Below, in pieces: positions 19,104 through 30,206 of a stretch of DNA of 64,000 nucleotides. The notes beneath the pieces were generated by a model, which had not been told where the DNA came from, made no database searches, and saw only the letters and a program-made list of their open reading frames with translations. Position 1 is the stretch's first letter. Each line of letters opens with the position of its first letter. The stretch covers positions 44,042,417 through 44,106,416 of the forward strand of contig NC_133769.1 in the NCBI RefSeq assembly GCF_003597395.2, read 5' to 3'. A program made the position numbers and the translations under genes. The stretch comes from Chelonoidis abingdonii (taxonomy: Eukaryota > Chordata > Testudines > Testudinidae).

Positions 19104-21930
19104 CTCGAGACCGATTACCAAGGCTCAGTGGAGAAGTACCATCAGATAGTATGTTAGAAGATGCCAATAGAGCCCTCATGACAATCCCTACTACCACCAT
19201 AACTCAAACCAATGAACTGTATACCGCTATAGCCTCTGTAATCCTGGAGATGCTTGGCTACACAATCCAAGAAGAACAAGAGTATGTACTCACCCTGGAA
19301 AATGAGGGTGAGGATAAGATTCAGGCGACTCGGAGAGAAGTTAGTCAGCTGGTGGAACTCACAGAAGGGTGTAGAGATTAAGGATAAGACTCGGCTACTG
19401 AAAATACAGGACCTGACTCCATCTGAAGCCCTAGAGACTGCTAAACAAAGGCTCACAGCACTAGCTACCAGGCTAAGGAGATACACTAGAGAAGCAGAGG
19501 CCAAAAAGTAAATGCCCTGTTCTCCAAAGAACCATCCAAGGTGTACTCCCAACTGCAGTGCAACAATACAATAACAGCAGAGCCGCCAGCAGGCGAAACT
19601 GAACAGTACTGGAAGAAATATGGGAGAAAGAGAAGAACTCATAACACCAGTGCAAAGTGGCTGCAGGACCTGAGAATGGAGCACAGTAATCTCCCAGAAC
19701 AGAAACCAGTCACCATACAGTAGAAGACATCGCAGCAGGGGCAAGAACATGAAGAGCTGCGACAGCACCTGGACCAGACATGATCCACAACCTACTGGCT
19801 AAAGAAACTAACAGCAGTGCATGAACGCCTGCAGCTACAGATGAACCAGCTGCTAGCAGCAGGCTCCCACCAAAATGGCTAACACAAGAAGGACAGTGCT
19901 GATCATGAAAGACCCCTGCAAGGGGAACAGAACCCTCCAACTACCGACCAATAACCTGCCTCCCCACAACATGGAAAGTCCTATCAGGCATCATAGCTGC
20001 CAAGCTACAGGACCACATGGGCCAGTACATGAGCACAGCTCAGAAGGGCATTGGGAACACAGAGACTCAAAACACAGTTGCTCATAGATAGAGCAGTCGC
20101 CAAGACTCAAGGTCTAGACAGACCATCTGACCACAGCCTGGATTGACTACAGGAAAGCCTACAACTTAATGCCGCACACGTGGATCTGTGAATGTCTGGC
20201 GCTATACAAAGTCAACAGACATTAAGGACCTTCCTCAGAACTCAATGGGACTATGGAAGACAACACTAGAAGTCAACTCAAGGCAGCTTGCACAATGTGG
20301 CCAGCAAGTGTGGCATATTACCAAGGTGATGCGACTGTCCCCGCTGCTGTTCTGCATAGGCTTAAACCCCTCAGCCAGATAATCACAAGGACTGGATACG
20401 GGTACAGGTTCAGGAGTGGAACTACCATCAGCCCACCTCTCTACATGGATGACATCAATCTGTTGCTAAGAATGAACGAAGACATCGACTCGCTAATCCA
20501 CCTGACGCGGATCTACAGTGAGGATAATCGGCGATGTCATTCGGACTGGAGAAGTGTGCCGGATGGTAGTGAAGAGAGGGAAGGTAGTCAAGACTTGTGG
20601 GGTGGAACTACCAGCAGCCAACATAGCAGACATTACAGTCCAGCTACAAGTACCTTGGCGTCCACAGTCACATGGAACCATGATGGAGGAGGCAAGGAAG
20701 AACAGCAACATCCAAGTATCACCAAAGGATAAGACAGGTCTGAAAGAGCCAGCTCAGTGGGAAGAACAAGATCCACGCCCATCAATGGATACGCCCTGCC
20801 AGTCATCAGATACCCTGCCGGGTATAGTGAGCTGGCCAAAGGAGACATGGAGGTTGCCGATGTGAAAACCCGGAAGCTCCTCACAATGCACGGAGGTTTC
20901 CACCCAAGTCCAACACCCAGAACTGTATACCAGCCGGAAGAAGGCAGGCGGGGCTTGGTGAGCGTCAAAGCCACTGTCCTGGATGAAACCCGGAACATCC
21001 AGGAGTACATCAGTAAGATGGCCCCAAGATGAGCTGCTGAGAGAATCGCCTGAGGCAGCAGCAGACATGGGAGGAAGACCAACGAGAAGAAGTGCCATGG
21101 AAGACAAGACCCTGCATGGGATGTACCATCGAACAGATAGTGAGGTGGCTGACATTGGGAAATCCTACCAGTGGCTGGAAGGGCTGGAACTAAAAGACAG
21201 CACTGAGGCACTGATCATAGCAGCACAGGAACAGGCACTGAGCACCAGATCCATTGAGCAGGGGTCTACCACACTAGAGAGGACCAAGGTGCAGACTGTG
21301 CAGAGCAGCCTCAGAGACAGTTCCAACACATAGTGGCAGGATGAAGATGCAGGCAGGAACAGCATACACTGAATGGCACAACCAAGTGGCTGGCATTGTG
21401 TACTGGAACATCTGCACGCGTATGGCTAGACCCTTCCAAGACCAGATGGGAATTCCACAGAAGGTGTGGAGAATAGCAGGGCTAAGATCTGTGGGAGCTT
21501 AGACAGAGACACCAGGTACGGCCGAATAACCAGACATCACTGAAATAAGAAAGGGCAAGAAGAACGGGTGATAGAAATAGCAAGTGGCCAATGACAGCGA
21601 ACATCCAGGAAGAAGAATAATGAAAGCTGGAGAAGTACCAGGGCCGTGAAGAGCGAACTAAGGGTGATGGAAAGTAGAGCCAAGTGTCCTGTCATGTGGG
21701 CCTGTGCGTGAGCACTCGGGGCTGTGCACTCCTAAGCGGGTGAGTGGGCTTGGCAGCACAGAGTTCCCAGGGCAGCAGAGTCAGAAGCTCTCTGTCCAGA
21801 AGAGTGCAGTGCTAGGAACAGCTAAGATACTGCGCAGAACCCTCAAACTCCCAGGCCTCTGGTAGAGGACCCGAGGTTGAGGAAGACACATACCATCCAT
21901 AGGGGTGAGAGGAGAATTTTTTTTTTTTTA
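19104..21930 (+). mobile_element. R4/Dong-like LINE relic, 5'-truncated, plus strand
   Basis: About 2.8 kb with a degenerate single ORF covering an N-terminal helical region, the reverse transcriptase, a CCHC-like cluster and the remains of a restriction-like endonuclease. It lies between two T(n)/(TA)n tracts (19080-19101 and 21917-21941), so it seems to have entered a TA microsatellite. Elements of this protein order and sequence are known from fish, lizard and turtle genomes and are filed with the R4/Dong group. That group assignment is from memory of the protein text. Confidence 0.75.
19151..21871 (+). pseudogene. R4/Dong-like reverse transcriptase-endonuclease pseudogene
   Basis: Pieces in order: IQATRREVSQLVELTEG (19310), EALETAKQRLTALATRLRRY (about 19425), AGETEQYWKKYGRK (19590), RTVLIMKDP (19890), then AWIDYRKAYNLMPHTWICE (20140) with the RT palm. 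PLYMDDINL at 20436-20462 keeps the catalytic YMDD. ALPVIRYPAGYSELAKGD (20790) is the thumb region, then HGMYHRTDSEVAD (21115) and ALIIAAQEQALSTRSIE (21215). CRLC at 21290 begins a zinc-knuckle-like cluster, and NQPDI/KLEKYQG traces near 21520-21640 mark the endonuclease. At least six frame changes or stops break it. Antisense frames of up to 204 codons across it are shadows. Confidence 0.75.
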
Positions 21931-21941
21931 TATATATATAT

Positions 21942-22578
21942 TTTTCAGGACAACACAAACCATTTCCCACCCAGTTCTAGTCAAAGATGGAAGGAGGTGG
22001 CATACAGCCATTTGTGGAATAGCACAAAGAGGCAGGATCTGGCCCCAAATCTTCAGTTTCTTGTACTTCACAAGGGTGAGGTGTCAAATTACTATCAGCA
22101 ATCCATATTTTTTAAAGGAATCACCACTACTCACAAGATTCCAGATGTCTCGAGGGACTGAATTTGTGTTACAAACAAACAATGTGAACCAGCTGGTATT
22201 TAGCATAGTCCAGATGCTATGTATGCAATATTATGGGCCCAATTAAGTCCTGTTTGCAATCAGCGGGGTTGGACAGATGTAAGGGAGGGAGAATTTGACC
22301 CTATTAGATTTAATGTTCTCTCATTCAGATATTTTATAGCACAGCTGTAGAATTGATGAATGAAATTGTTTTTAAATGTTCACTTTATTAATATAACTTA
22401 ATAAGTAAAGTTTTATGAATTAAACGACATTCATTCATAAAACCGGTTACCCCAATAACTGGCTAATTGACAATTAAGATGCTTGTTAAGAGCCACAGTT
22501 GTTCAGCCTGCTGCCTTTGTAAATTTACTATCAATCCAATTCCTGCTTAAATCACTGAGACTTGCACTGTTTCAGTAT
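21942..22578. other. Non-coding DNA, nothing recognised
   Basis: Frames up to 113 codons start within the TA tract at 21905-21945 and have no recognisable domain. A weak GGGCCCAATTAAGTCC…GAATTTGACCC pair at 22236-22300 may be a decayed palindromic MITE. Confidence 0.45.
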
Positions 22579-23266
22579 TGTAACTTCTGTTCACCATTCA
22601 TTACACTTGCCTACACTGTAACTTCTGTTCACTGTTTCCCATCCACTATACTTCTCTATATTGTAACTTCTGTTCACTGTTTGCCATATTGTATGTCAAA
22701 CCCCATTTTAAAACGCTTACTCCATTTTGTAGAAGCTGGCTCAACCTTTATTTTTGCAAACCCTGCTGTAATCTCATTAGTTTAGGTTAAAAGTGTGAAT
22801 GAGGTATGTATGGATGATGGAATCAACCTCCAGAACCAGCCAGTCCTGATCAAATAGAGTTCAAACACCAATGGTTGAAGATGCAGACAAGAGCGCTAAC
22901 AAAGTAAGAAGAATCCACCCTAAAAGGAAAAGGTACAATAGAAGGAAGATCAAAGCCAGATCTAAGGCTGAAAGTCACGTCTGCAATTGACGGGTGATCA
23001 ATCACCAAACCCAGAGGCAGCATGACACAGCAAGACCTATAGACTCTGGATTCAAACTAAAGCCTACAAAAAGGATGGGTGAGATGGAGGACTTTGGAGG
23101 GTAACATTCTGCTGCCAACATGGAATGCCCAACAGAGACCCAGACCTTTCTTGTGCCCGGCTCTCCTGGCTAGTTAGCCGCCACAAGCTATGAACTCAAG
23201 CTGCAAAATCAAGCCACTAAAGCTACATTCAGGACTGGTAACTATGCAGCAGCTGCAGAACCTTTG

Positions 23267-23307
<41 letters not shown>

Positions 23308-23409
23308 GGTATTAGGTATTGGTCATAAATCAAATTGTGTTATCATAATAAATGTGGCATCTTTTTCTTGCCTGCTGAAACAATCCTGTGTAGTTTTGTC
23401 TGCATAACA
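22579..23409 (+). mobile_element. LTR-like block, plus strand
   Basis: The left edge has three copies of TGTAACTTCTGTTCAC starting at 22579, 22617 and 22662. The block then runs to a TATATATAG tract at 23301-23308, an AATAAA at 23347-23352 and an end reading TTGTCTGCATAACA at 23409. TG…CA borders with a TATA-like tract and a poly-A signal before a 57-bp 3' end fit a solo LTR. I could not find a clean target duplication, so the exact start among the three repeats is open. No viral gene is present. Confidence 0.55.
23271..23308. repeat. (GT)n then (TA)n microsatellite
   Basis: Fifteen GT units are followed directly by ATATATAG. It lies within the LTR-like block, where it would sit just upstream of the TATA-like tract. 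Confidence 0.9.
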
Positions 23410-25132
23410 CAGCCCCAACAGGAGCAAGTCACAATGAATTAAGGGCTAGCATCCTGATGGGATGTGACCCCCATTACACCCGAGTGAGATGTGTAGCTTC
23501 CTGAAATACAGCAAAACAGATTTTGTTTCCAAAAATGCATTCCTGGATAAAGAGACATAGCTGATTATTTGAACTGCCAATTGCTAAGCCACACCCACTG
23601 ATAATTTTTCCCCAATGGTGTAATAAATATTTAAAATAAATGTTTCGAAGTTCACAGAGCAGAATTCCAACATTCACTTAAAAGCATTCTGCGAAAATAC
23701 TGCCATCATACAATAAGATCTGAAGGTAAAATGGACTGTTATGAACTAATCTAATGTGTTATAATTTTGTTTCACAGCTTCATGCTACTTTTACTAGCTT
23801 TTTTCTGATTGACCTTATATAAGAGGATGGTGCATACTGGAAGTTAGGAAAAGCTGCAACAGGAGATGTTCATTGTGTCCACTTTGGTCTCATAACATAC
23901 CATGTGGCCAGGAGGGAGTGACCACAACTATCAACCTCCAGGACTGGTTTCACTGTGACTGCTTTAAACTAGTAATGGATGAATGATTAAAGGCTTGAGC
24001 ATTCAGGCTTCATAAACATGGGATGTTTGTCTGAATTTTTATTCATATCTCCATGGTCTGCAAATTGACCTTGAAGTATGGTGAAAATCCCAGTATTGCC
24101 TCATTTCAGAAGGATCAGCAGTACTGTATGTGCATACCCTTTCGGTATTTCTGCTTCTGGTCCCAGCCAAAACCAGGCATGCAAACAATAAAAGCAAAGT
24201 TAACTGTATATTTACAAGTCTTAGAGCTTCGGAACTGGTTTCATATTGGTGAGAGTTTAGATCAGCTCCATTGCTATGTGCAACAATTTACACAGAATTC
24301 CACATCCATCCAAAGTCAGGGTGGGTTCACAGTATTTGCACTTGTAAATAGTCCAAGACCCAGTTTATGAACCTCAGCTGATGTTCAGTTCATCTAGTCT
24401 GATCTTCCACATAACACAGGCCTTAGAATTTCATCCACTAATTCCTGCATCAAGCCCATTACTTCTTGTTCAGCAAGAACATATTTTTTAGAAAGACATT
24501 TAGTTCTTCTGTCAACTCTCTACACACGTCCAGTAGGAATGACATATTTCCAGAAGGCTCAGCAACCTTGGACTGAGACGAGCTTTCGTACAGTCAATTA
24601 AAAGAAAAAAAAAAAGTGCCATCTTCTCCAAACTGGACTTCTGACTGATTAAAAACACATTACAGAATTGGCTTGATGGCTATAGATGTGACAGTCACCA
24701 TCTACCTTCATCCTGGACAAAACAGCACTGAAAGCTGAGAGCACTCCACAAAAGACATGACACCTATCTGTAGCTTGCCACGGGCACTTTTGCTCTAGAT
24801 TCACTATGTTCCATCTTCAAGTCACCACCCTTATACCTGAATAATATTAAAGCTTGCATGTGTACCCTTCAGTAAGAAACTTGCATAACTTTCCAGAACA
24901 AGGAAGATTAATCAGACATGGTCATCACAATACTAGATGTAATACTGACTCATCACATCACATAAATCCAGCTAAATGGGCTCAGTGGCAGTAGCTGTTA
25001 AGAAATAAGAGGAAAGGCAAGTGACAATCCACATTATGGAAAGTAAAAAAAAAGCAAAAAAAACCCAAACCAACCCTTAGTGTGTGAATCAAAGTCATTT
25101 TTCACAGTTCACACACAGTTCATCTTCTTATC
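23410..25132. other. Non-coding DNA, nothing recognised
   Basis: No gene or repeat family is recognised. The 105-codon frame at 24053-24370 has no known domain. Confidence 0.5.
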
Positions 25133-25140
25133 AGTGAAAC

Positions 25141-25441
25141 CAGTGTTTCTCAACCTTTTTGTGCTGGCAACCTCCTTTGGACTTAAAAAAATGGTGACAC
25201 CCCCCCTAGAAAAATTGCAAACCCCCCTACCTTAAGCTGAGGGCTTTGGGCTCCAACCACCCCACTCGGGGCACAGGACTCCAGGCATCAGCTCAGAGCA
25301 GGGCTAAAATTTTAAAATAGCTTTGCAGGGGCCCCTGTGGCATGGGGCCTCAGGCAATTACTCTGCTTCCTACCCACTAATGCCAGCCCTGCTTGCAGCC
25401 CCCCTAAACCCCTCCCGTGACCCCCAGGTTGAGAAACACTG
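25141..25441. mobile_element. hAT-type MITE, 301 bp
   Basis: The left end CAGTGTTTCTCAACCT and the right end AGGTTGAGAAACACTG are perfect 16-bp inverted repeats. Flanking octamers AGTGAAAC (25133-25140) and AATTAAAC (25442-25449) match at six of eight positions, consistent with the 8-bp duplication made by hAT transposases. No coding capacity. Confidence 0.85.
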
Positions 25442-25449
25442 AATTAAAC

Positions 25450-26728
25450 TAAGTAGTGTCTGGAGGTGGGAGAAATACACCAATCAGATCCCCCCCCCCC
25501 CCACAGAGCTCCAGAAGACATCTACCTGGATAAAGTGAACACATCACAGAACTGTGCAACATCCCCCCCCCCCCACAGTGAACCTCCAACTTGACAAATC
25601 AAAACAATATGTCATTGAGGTGTGTCTTCTCTGGCTTGTTTAAAGTTAAACATTTTCATTACATCAAAAATGAACATGACTGTAACAATATTAAATATTG
25701 GGCTAGATCCTAAGATCGTGTCATTTGGTCTAATTCCACTGACGTCAGTGGAATTATGCCAATTTGCTTCAGTTGAGGATCTGACGCTGATAATTTCCAA
25801 TTGCTTAAAACTAGCAGAGTTCTAATTTAAGGTTAACATTCTCATTTTAGATCTTGGATTGCTTATAGCAGGCCCATAGCCATACACTCTACAAATACCA
25901 TATCAGGGTACTGTCTAATTGTGCTATGACATGAAGCATAGGTCAAAGATATTAATCTCCTGTACCTTGTAATCCACTCTGAAAAGATTTTCCTGCCCCC
26001 ACATGTGGTATTTCTTATTCTAACCTTATTTTCCAAGTGATCAGATGAATCTCACAATCTTCTGCAGATTTTGGTGCCCTCAGTTAAAACAGCTTCTGTC
26101 CATCAGTCATTATCTCCATGTCTTCAATTTCCATCTCCACTTCATTCCATTTGAAAGTGAAGAATTTTGAAAGCTTATCAGCTATAGCCCATCTAGCATT
26201 TTATTAATCTCTATCAAGTTCTTAACAAAGTCTGACATTGCTTGATAAGTCAAATTCACATGGTGTAAAACTGAAAAAAAAAAGCTACAGAGATGGGTCC
26301 AAAGCCCAGCTACTGGAAGTTGAAAGTGAACTCTTTTGTGGGCACAGGTTTGTTTATTTAGATGTTTTAGGCTCTCAGTGTTTTTTCAGTAATAAAACAA
26401 TCACACAAAACACACAAACTAAAAATATCAAATAACAAATTTGGAAAACCAAAAATGTGGCATCATCTGTAATCTTCACCTTGTCCAGGAAACAAACTAA
26501 ATTTAATATTTTATTAATTAAAATTAGAAATACACAGTGAAAGCTCTAGGGTCGTATTGATAAAACTGGCGTAACTAAGCCTGTAATACAGCTCTGTCAG
26601 GGCAAGGATCAAAATTTGGTCTCATATTTCTGTTAGCTTCCTTCTTCTCACAAAGAAGGAATATTTATAACCCTGACAAAACTTTAAGCTCTACCCATTT
26701 TTCCTTGCTTAATCTTTTCACTATGTCC
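25450..26728. other. Non-coding DNA with two poly-C tracts and a palindromic MITE
   Basis: C-runs of about 14 bases at 25489-25502 and 25564-25577 are each followed by CACAG. A palindromic MITE lies at 25700-25786: left GGGCTAGATCCTAAG, right CAGTTGAGGATCTGACGC, centre ATTCCACTGACGTCAGTGG. The remainder is unrecognised. Confidence 0.55.
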
Positions 26729-26742
26729 ACTATGACCACTAT

Positions 26743-26884
26743 AAAAGCAGCAAAGAGTCCTGTGGCACCTTATAGACTAACAGACCACAAAAACTCATGC
26801 TCCAATATGTCTGTTAGTCTATAAGGTGCCACAGGACTCTTTGCTGCTTTTACAGATCCAGACTAACACGGCTACCCCTCTGAT
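26743..26884 (+). mobile_element. Palindromic retro-insertion with perfect 44-bp arms
   Basis: Arms at 26742-26785 and 26809-26852 are exact inverted copies over 44 bp around a 23-bp loop; the right arm continues into CAGATCCAGACTAACACGGC and ends CCTCTGAT. Flanks ACTATGACCACTAT (26729-26742) and ACTATGACTACTAT (26885-26898) match at 13 of 14 positions. A long, variable duplication means insertion by a retroelement rather than a cut-and-paste transposase. It is the same family as 7620-7787. Perfect arms suggest it is younger. Confidence 0.8.
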
Positions 26885-26898
26885 ACTATGACTACTAT

Positions 26899-27424
26899 GT
26901 CTGAAGTTTAGGACTGGAAAAGACTGGACTAGAAAAGACTCCTGGAAAAGACTGCTGTTTTAGGACTGGAAAAGATTCCTGTTTTAGACAGTTGATGTTT
27001 CTCCTAATTGGTTGGAGGGGTTGTACATGAACTACCGAAGCCGCTTCCTGCTCCTAAGGGTCTTAGCAGCTCTCTTTGAATTGATCTCAACCTCAGTGAC
27101 ACTTTTACCATTTTACTGATAAGTGAGGTAAATTTGGGGTATATGTAAGAGACACAAAGATAGACGCTTGTGAACATCAGAAAGCCTGTATTCAAGTACA
27201 TTTTTCATTTATTCAAATCATCATGTGGCTGGCAGCCAGAATAAACTGATCTGAGCAGCAGTACCTGCCTTCTTGAAAAACACTCCACACAGGAGTTCCT
27301 AATATCTGCTGGCATGTTTTAAAAGAACCATATTTGAGTGTTAGCAGAAAAGTGGATATGGATATGGTTTGATGCTTCCCGACATATATTTAATAGTTGC
27401 TTAGGCTAGTTGCATCCCCTTTAC
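26899..27424. other. Non-coding DNA, nothing recognised
   Basis: A short local repeat of GACTGGAAAAGA units occurs at about 26911-26985. No gene is visible. Confidence 0.5.
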
Positions 27425-27601
27425 ACAGCGTTTTTGCTGCCCCAAGTGGCAGGAAAAAAAAAGCCTCAATCGGTGGCACTTCGGCAGCAAAGACTGAGGG
27501 ACCCGCCATCAAAATGCCGCCAAAGAGCCGGTCGTGCCACCCCTTTCCGTTGGCCACCCCAAACACCTGCTTGCTGCACTGATGCCTGGAGCCGACCCCA
27601 G
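27425..27601 (+). mobile_element. hAT-type MITE, left end eroded
   Basis: GCTGCCCCAAGTGGC near the left and GATGCCTGGAGCCGACCCC at the right align with the element at 54772-55044 in the same orientation. The left inverted repeat appears deleted. Arg/Pro-rich frames on both strands come from its GC-rich interior. Confidence 0.65.
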
Positions 27602-28609
27602 TTATACATACTCCTCTTCTTGGGGTAAATATATTGTGCTCTGACATGGATGTTAGAATCAGGAAAAAAAAGTACAAAGGCTAGGTCATGAGCCAAAGAG
27701 TAAAGTAGTTTGTCTCATTTGCAAAAGACATGAACATGCTCTTAAATTCAGCTCAAGTGAGGGCAGATTTGAGCCTTGCATCTAGAAAGTATTGGTTTGT
27801 TGTATTAAAATAAAATCACATGTCTAAGATGTTTAATGGAAGACATAGCCCACAAAGAAAATTCCTTCCATCATGTAAGTATTACAAAGATTCGTGGGAA
27901 TTATAAACTTTGGGGGAGAAAATTTAATTTAAGCGCGTAGATTTCCCCACTCTTCCTTTCATCTGTCTCATTTAACAAATGAGTGTGCTGTGTTCCAGGG
28001 GAAAACTGGGCAATGCACACACTGTAAAATGCTGCTTTTTAGTGTGAGTGTGGAGGTAGCACAAGACGCATGCCTGACAGAATGTAGCAGACAATATCAA
28101 GTATTATAGTCACACAGGGCCTGATGCAAAGCCCTGCAAAATCAATGGGAGCCCTTCCGTTGCCTTCAATGGATTAGGTTTGTGTGATGGTGCTGCATGG
28201 TGTGACGTGACTTTTGATCAACAGGAAAGAAATGAAGTTCACATTGTGTCAAACATCTGATACCACTAAAAATGATTATTTTCTGCTCAAGAGCAGTTAC
28301 CCTAAAGGGGGATGTTGAATCTAAGCTTGCTTGCTTGATGTATCTGCATACTGTATATAGACACTGAAATACAGCAAACAACCAGGGATCTTGTGCCAGG
28401 CATTTGCTACCCTCCAGAAAACCATGGGAGGGTCTTTGTCCTCCTCATTAGAATTAAATTTTTTCTTAAAGTTAATGTTTAAAATTAAATATACACAAGT
28501 TAAGAGGGAAGGTACTGTACATGTGGGATCAGACTTGAGTTATGAGGGATTACAGGTATGGGTTAAAAAGATCAAGACATACATACATATCACATAAACA
28601 GCACAGAGT
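27602..28609. other. Non-coding DNA with a decayed palindromic MITE
   Basis: At 28117-28165, GGGCCTGATGCAAAGCCC and GCCTTCAATGGATTAGG resemble the short palindromic MITE type. Otherwise nothing is recognised. Confidence 0.45.
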
Positions 28610-29027
28610 TTTTAAAGAGTCTGTGGATAAGGTGCAGGAGTTTTTAAAGCGTCAGTGGATAAGTGGGCTACCCATGGAATGTATTAAGAGTCGAAGTCAA
28701 TATCAGCGTAGCGAATAAGTACATGGCTGGGGTGCATCCCTTGGTTCGTCAGGGAAGGAAGTGGGTTATTTCCCTGGTCAGCACTCTCGATTACTCAACA
28801 TGGTATTGACGGTGTCTCATGATATGTTCCGTATAGATGTCTCTGGACCACCTAATGGTGTCGGACACCACGAGCTGTCTCATGAGCTGGGCATAGCATC
28901 GACTGACTCCGCACGCTCTCAGTACCAGCTCGTTGTGGGGGTCCCACAAGCCCAGGGCTCCTATGATCAGGGCGTGGGTTGGGGCCCCCTTTGATACAAA
29001 ATAAATGTGAGCTTGTTTGTTGTACAT
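28610..29027 (-). mobile_element. 3' end of an R2/NeSL-like LINE, minus strand
   Basis: A C-terminal ORF remnant (29027-28791) is followed on the minus strand by about 180 bp of GC-moderate sequence, probably the 3' untranslated part. The local base use differs from the AT-rich flanks. Two near-repeats of CTTTAAAAACTC about 40 bp apart lie at the presumed 3' edge (28600-28650). Borders are approximate. Confidence 0.5.
28791..29027 (-). pseudogene. C-terminus of RLE-type LINE protein (R2/NeSL-like)
   Basis: The frame reads ALIIGALGLWDPHNELVL, then CYAQLMRQLVVSDTIRW, then SRDIYTEHIM and HRQY shortly before the stop. In restriction-like-endonuclease LINEs of fish, amphibians and reptiles a GALGSWDP-N and VSDTIRWSRDIYVEH-TGHRQY ending follows the endonuclease domain. 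The endonuclease and RT parts are absent. It is a different family from the R4-like element at 19104, whose C-terminus ends differently. The open plus-strand frame over the same bases is a shadow. Confidence 0.5.
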
Positions 29028-30201
29028 TTCCCGTCAGTGCTCATCTGTCACTGGGCACCTGGGACTGCCATGCTAAATCTCAAATTGCCACTGCCAAGTA
29101 CTGATCGCATCTTTCCTATGCCAGTCAATGGGGGTGATGTGTATGGGCTTCATACTGTAAACCCAAGTACCAGGGGGAGCAGGAAGACAGATGGGAATGG
29201 AAGGGCTGGGTCAGCAGATGCAAACAATAGGATTAAACAACAGATGTCTTATACAGCTGTCAGTTAGAGCTGCAAAGGGTTTGCAGATATGAGAATGGCT
29301 GCAGTGATGTAATATCAGCTTTTCAAAGACTGAAGACAGCAATACAACTCTTGGTGACCAGAGAGATGCCCGAAGCTGGAAATTCAGAAAAAGAGGAATC
29401 ACAGAGATAGCAACTGGGAGCCAGAGAAGAATGAAAGCCAGAAAGGAACAGTGACAGCTTTTTCACAATAGAAGTCTCTGTTCCAGAATAATAATCTTTT
29501 TGCTTTCTTTACTAGCAGATAGAAGTGACTAAGAAAAGGAAAAGAAAGCATGGCTAAAAAAGATCCTGGATATGATAGAAACGCCATGGACTATTTTTTT
29601 TTCTTTTTCTTTGAGGCAAGGATGGAAGAAGGAAGAAGACAATCAAAATCAAATAAAACCAGAAGTGAACTAGCTACTGGGACATTGCTGTGTCAGTGTG
29701 TGTTTTGAAGAAAAAGAGACAGACACATTAACCACCGATAGAGGACACTCCACCCCCCAGGAAGAAGAGGGACTTGCTAACCAAAAACTCATCATTTCAA
29801 CCTCAGTGATGAATAACCAGAGAGGGTCAGGAGAAGGGAAAAATGTACGAACCCCCCTCCCCCATTATCACACAACCGCTAGACAGGTAGGCACAGTGAA
29901 GTAACAACATCTGATAGGGCGCCGGGGCACAGTAAGGAGTGTGAGAGCATTCACAACTGTTCAAATACATCAAGTCATCTACAGCAGCAGTGCTACACCT
30001 TCCGTCACCAGTGATTTAGATATTGAGACCATGAAGGCTGGAAAACTATTGAAAAATGTAAAAAGGTCCTACAAGGAATAAAATGGAGAGTCTGATTTTT
30101 TTAAAGGGGCTCTTCTTCTGTTCTCCTATTTTTCACTTGTTGATCATCGTAGAAACAGATTTTTGGGTACAATTAATTGTGGACACAAAGGATGGCATAT
30201 A
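29028..30201. other. Non-coding DNA, nothing recognised
   Basis: Only short frames without recognisable domains. Purine-rich around 29400-29780. Confidence 0.5.
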
Positions 30202-30206
30202 GATGT

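Noticed and set aside
19154..19768. 204-codon minus-strand open frame
   Set aside because: It is antisense to the R4-like LINE, whose plus-strand text has clear protein homology. The Leu/Cys/Ser-rich product has no domain.
20633..21211. 192-codon minus-strand open frame
   Set aside because: It is also antisense to the R4-like LINE (thumb region).
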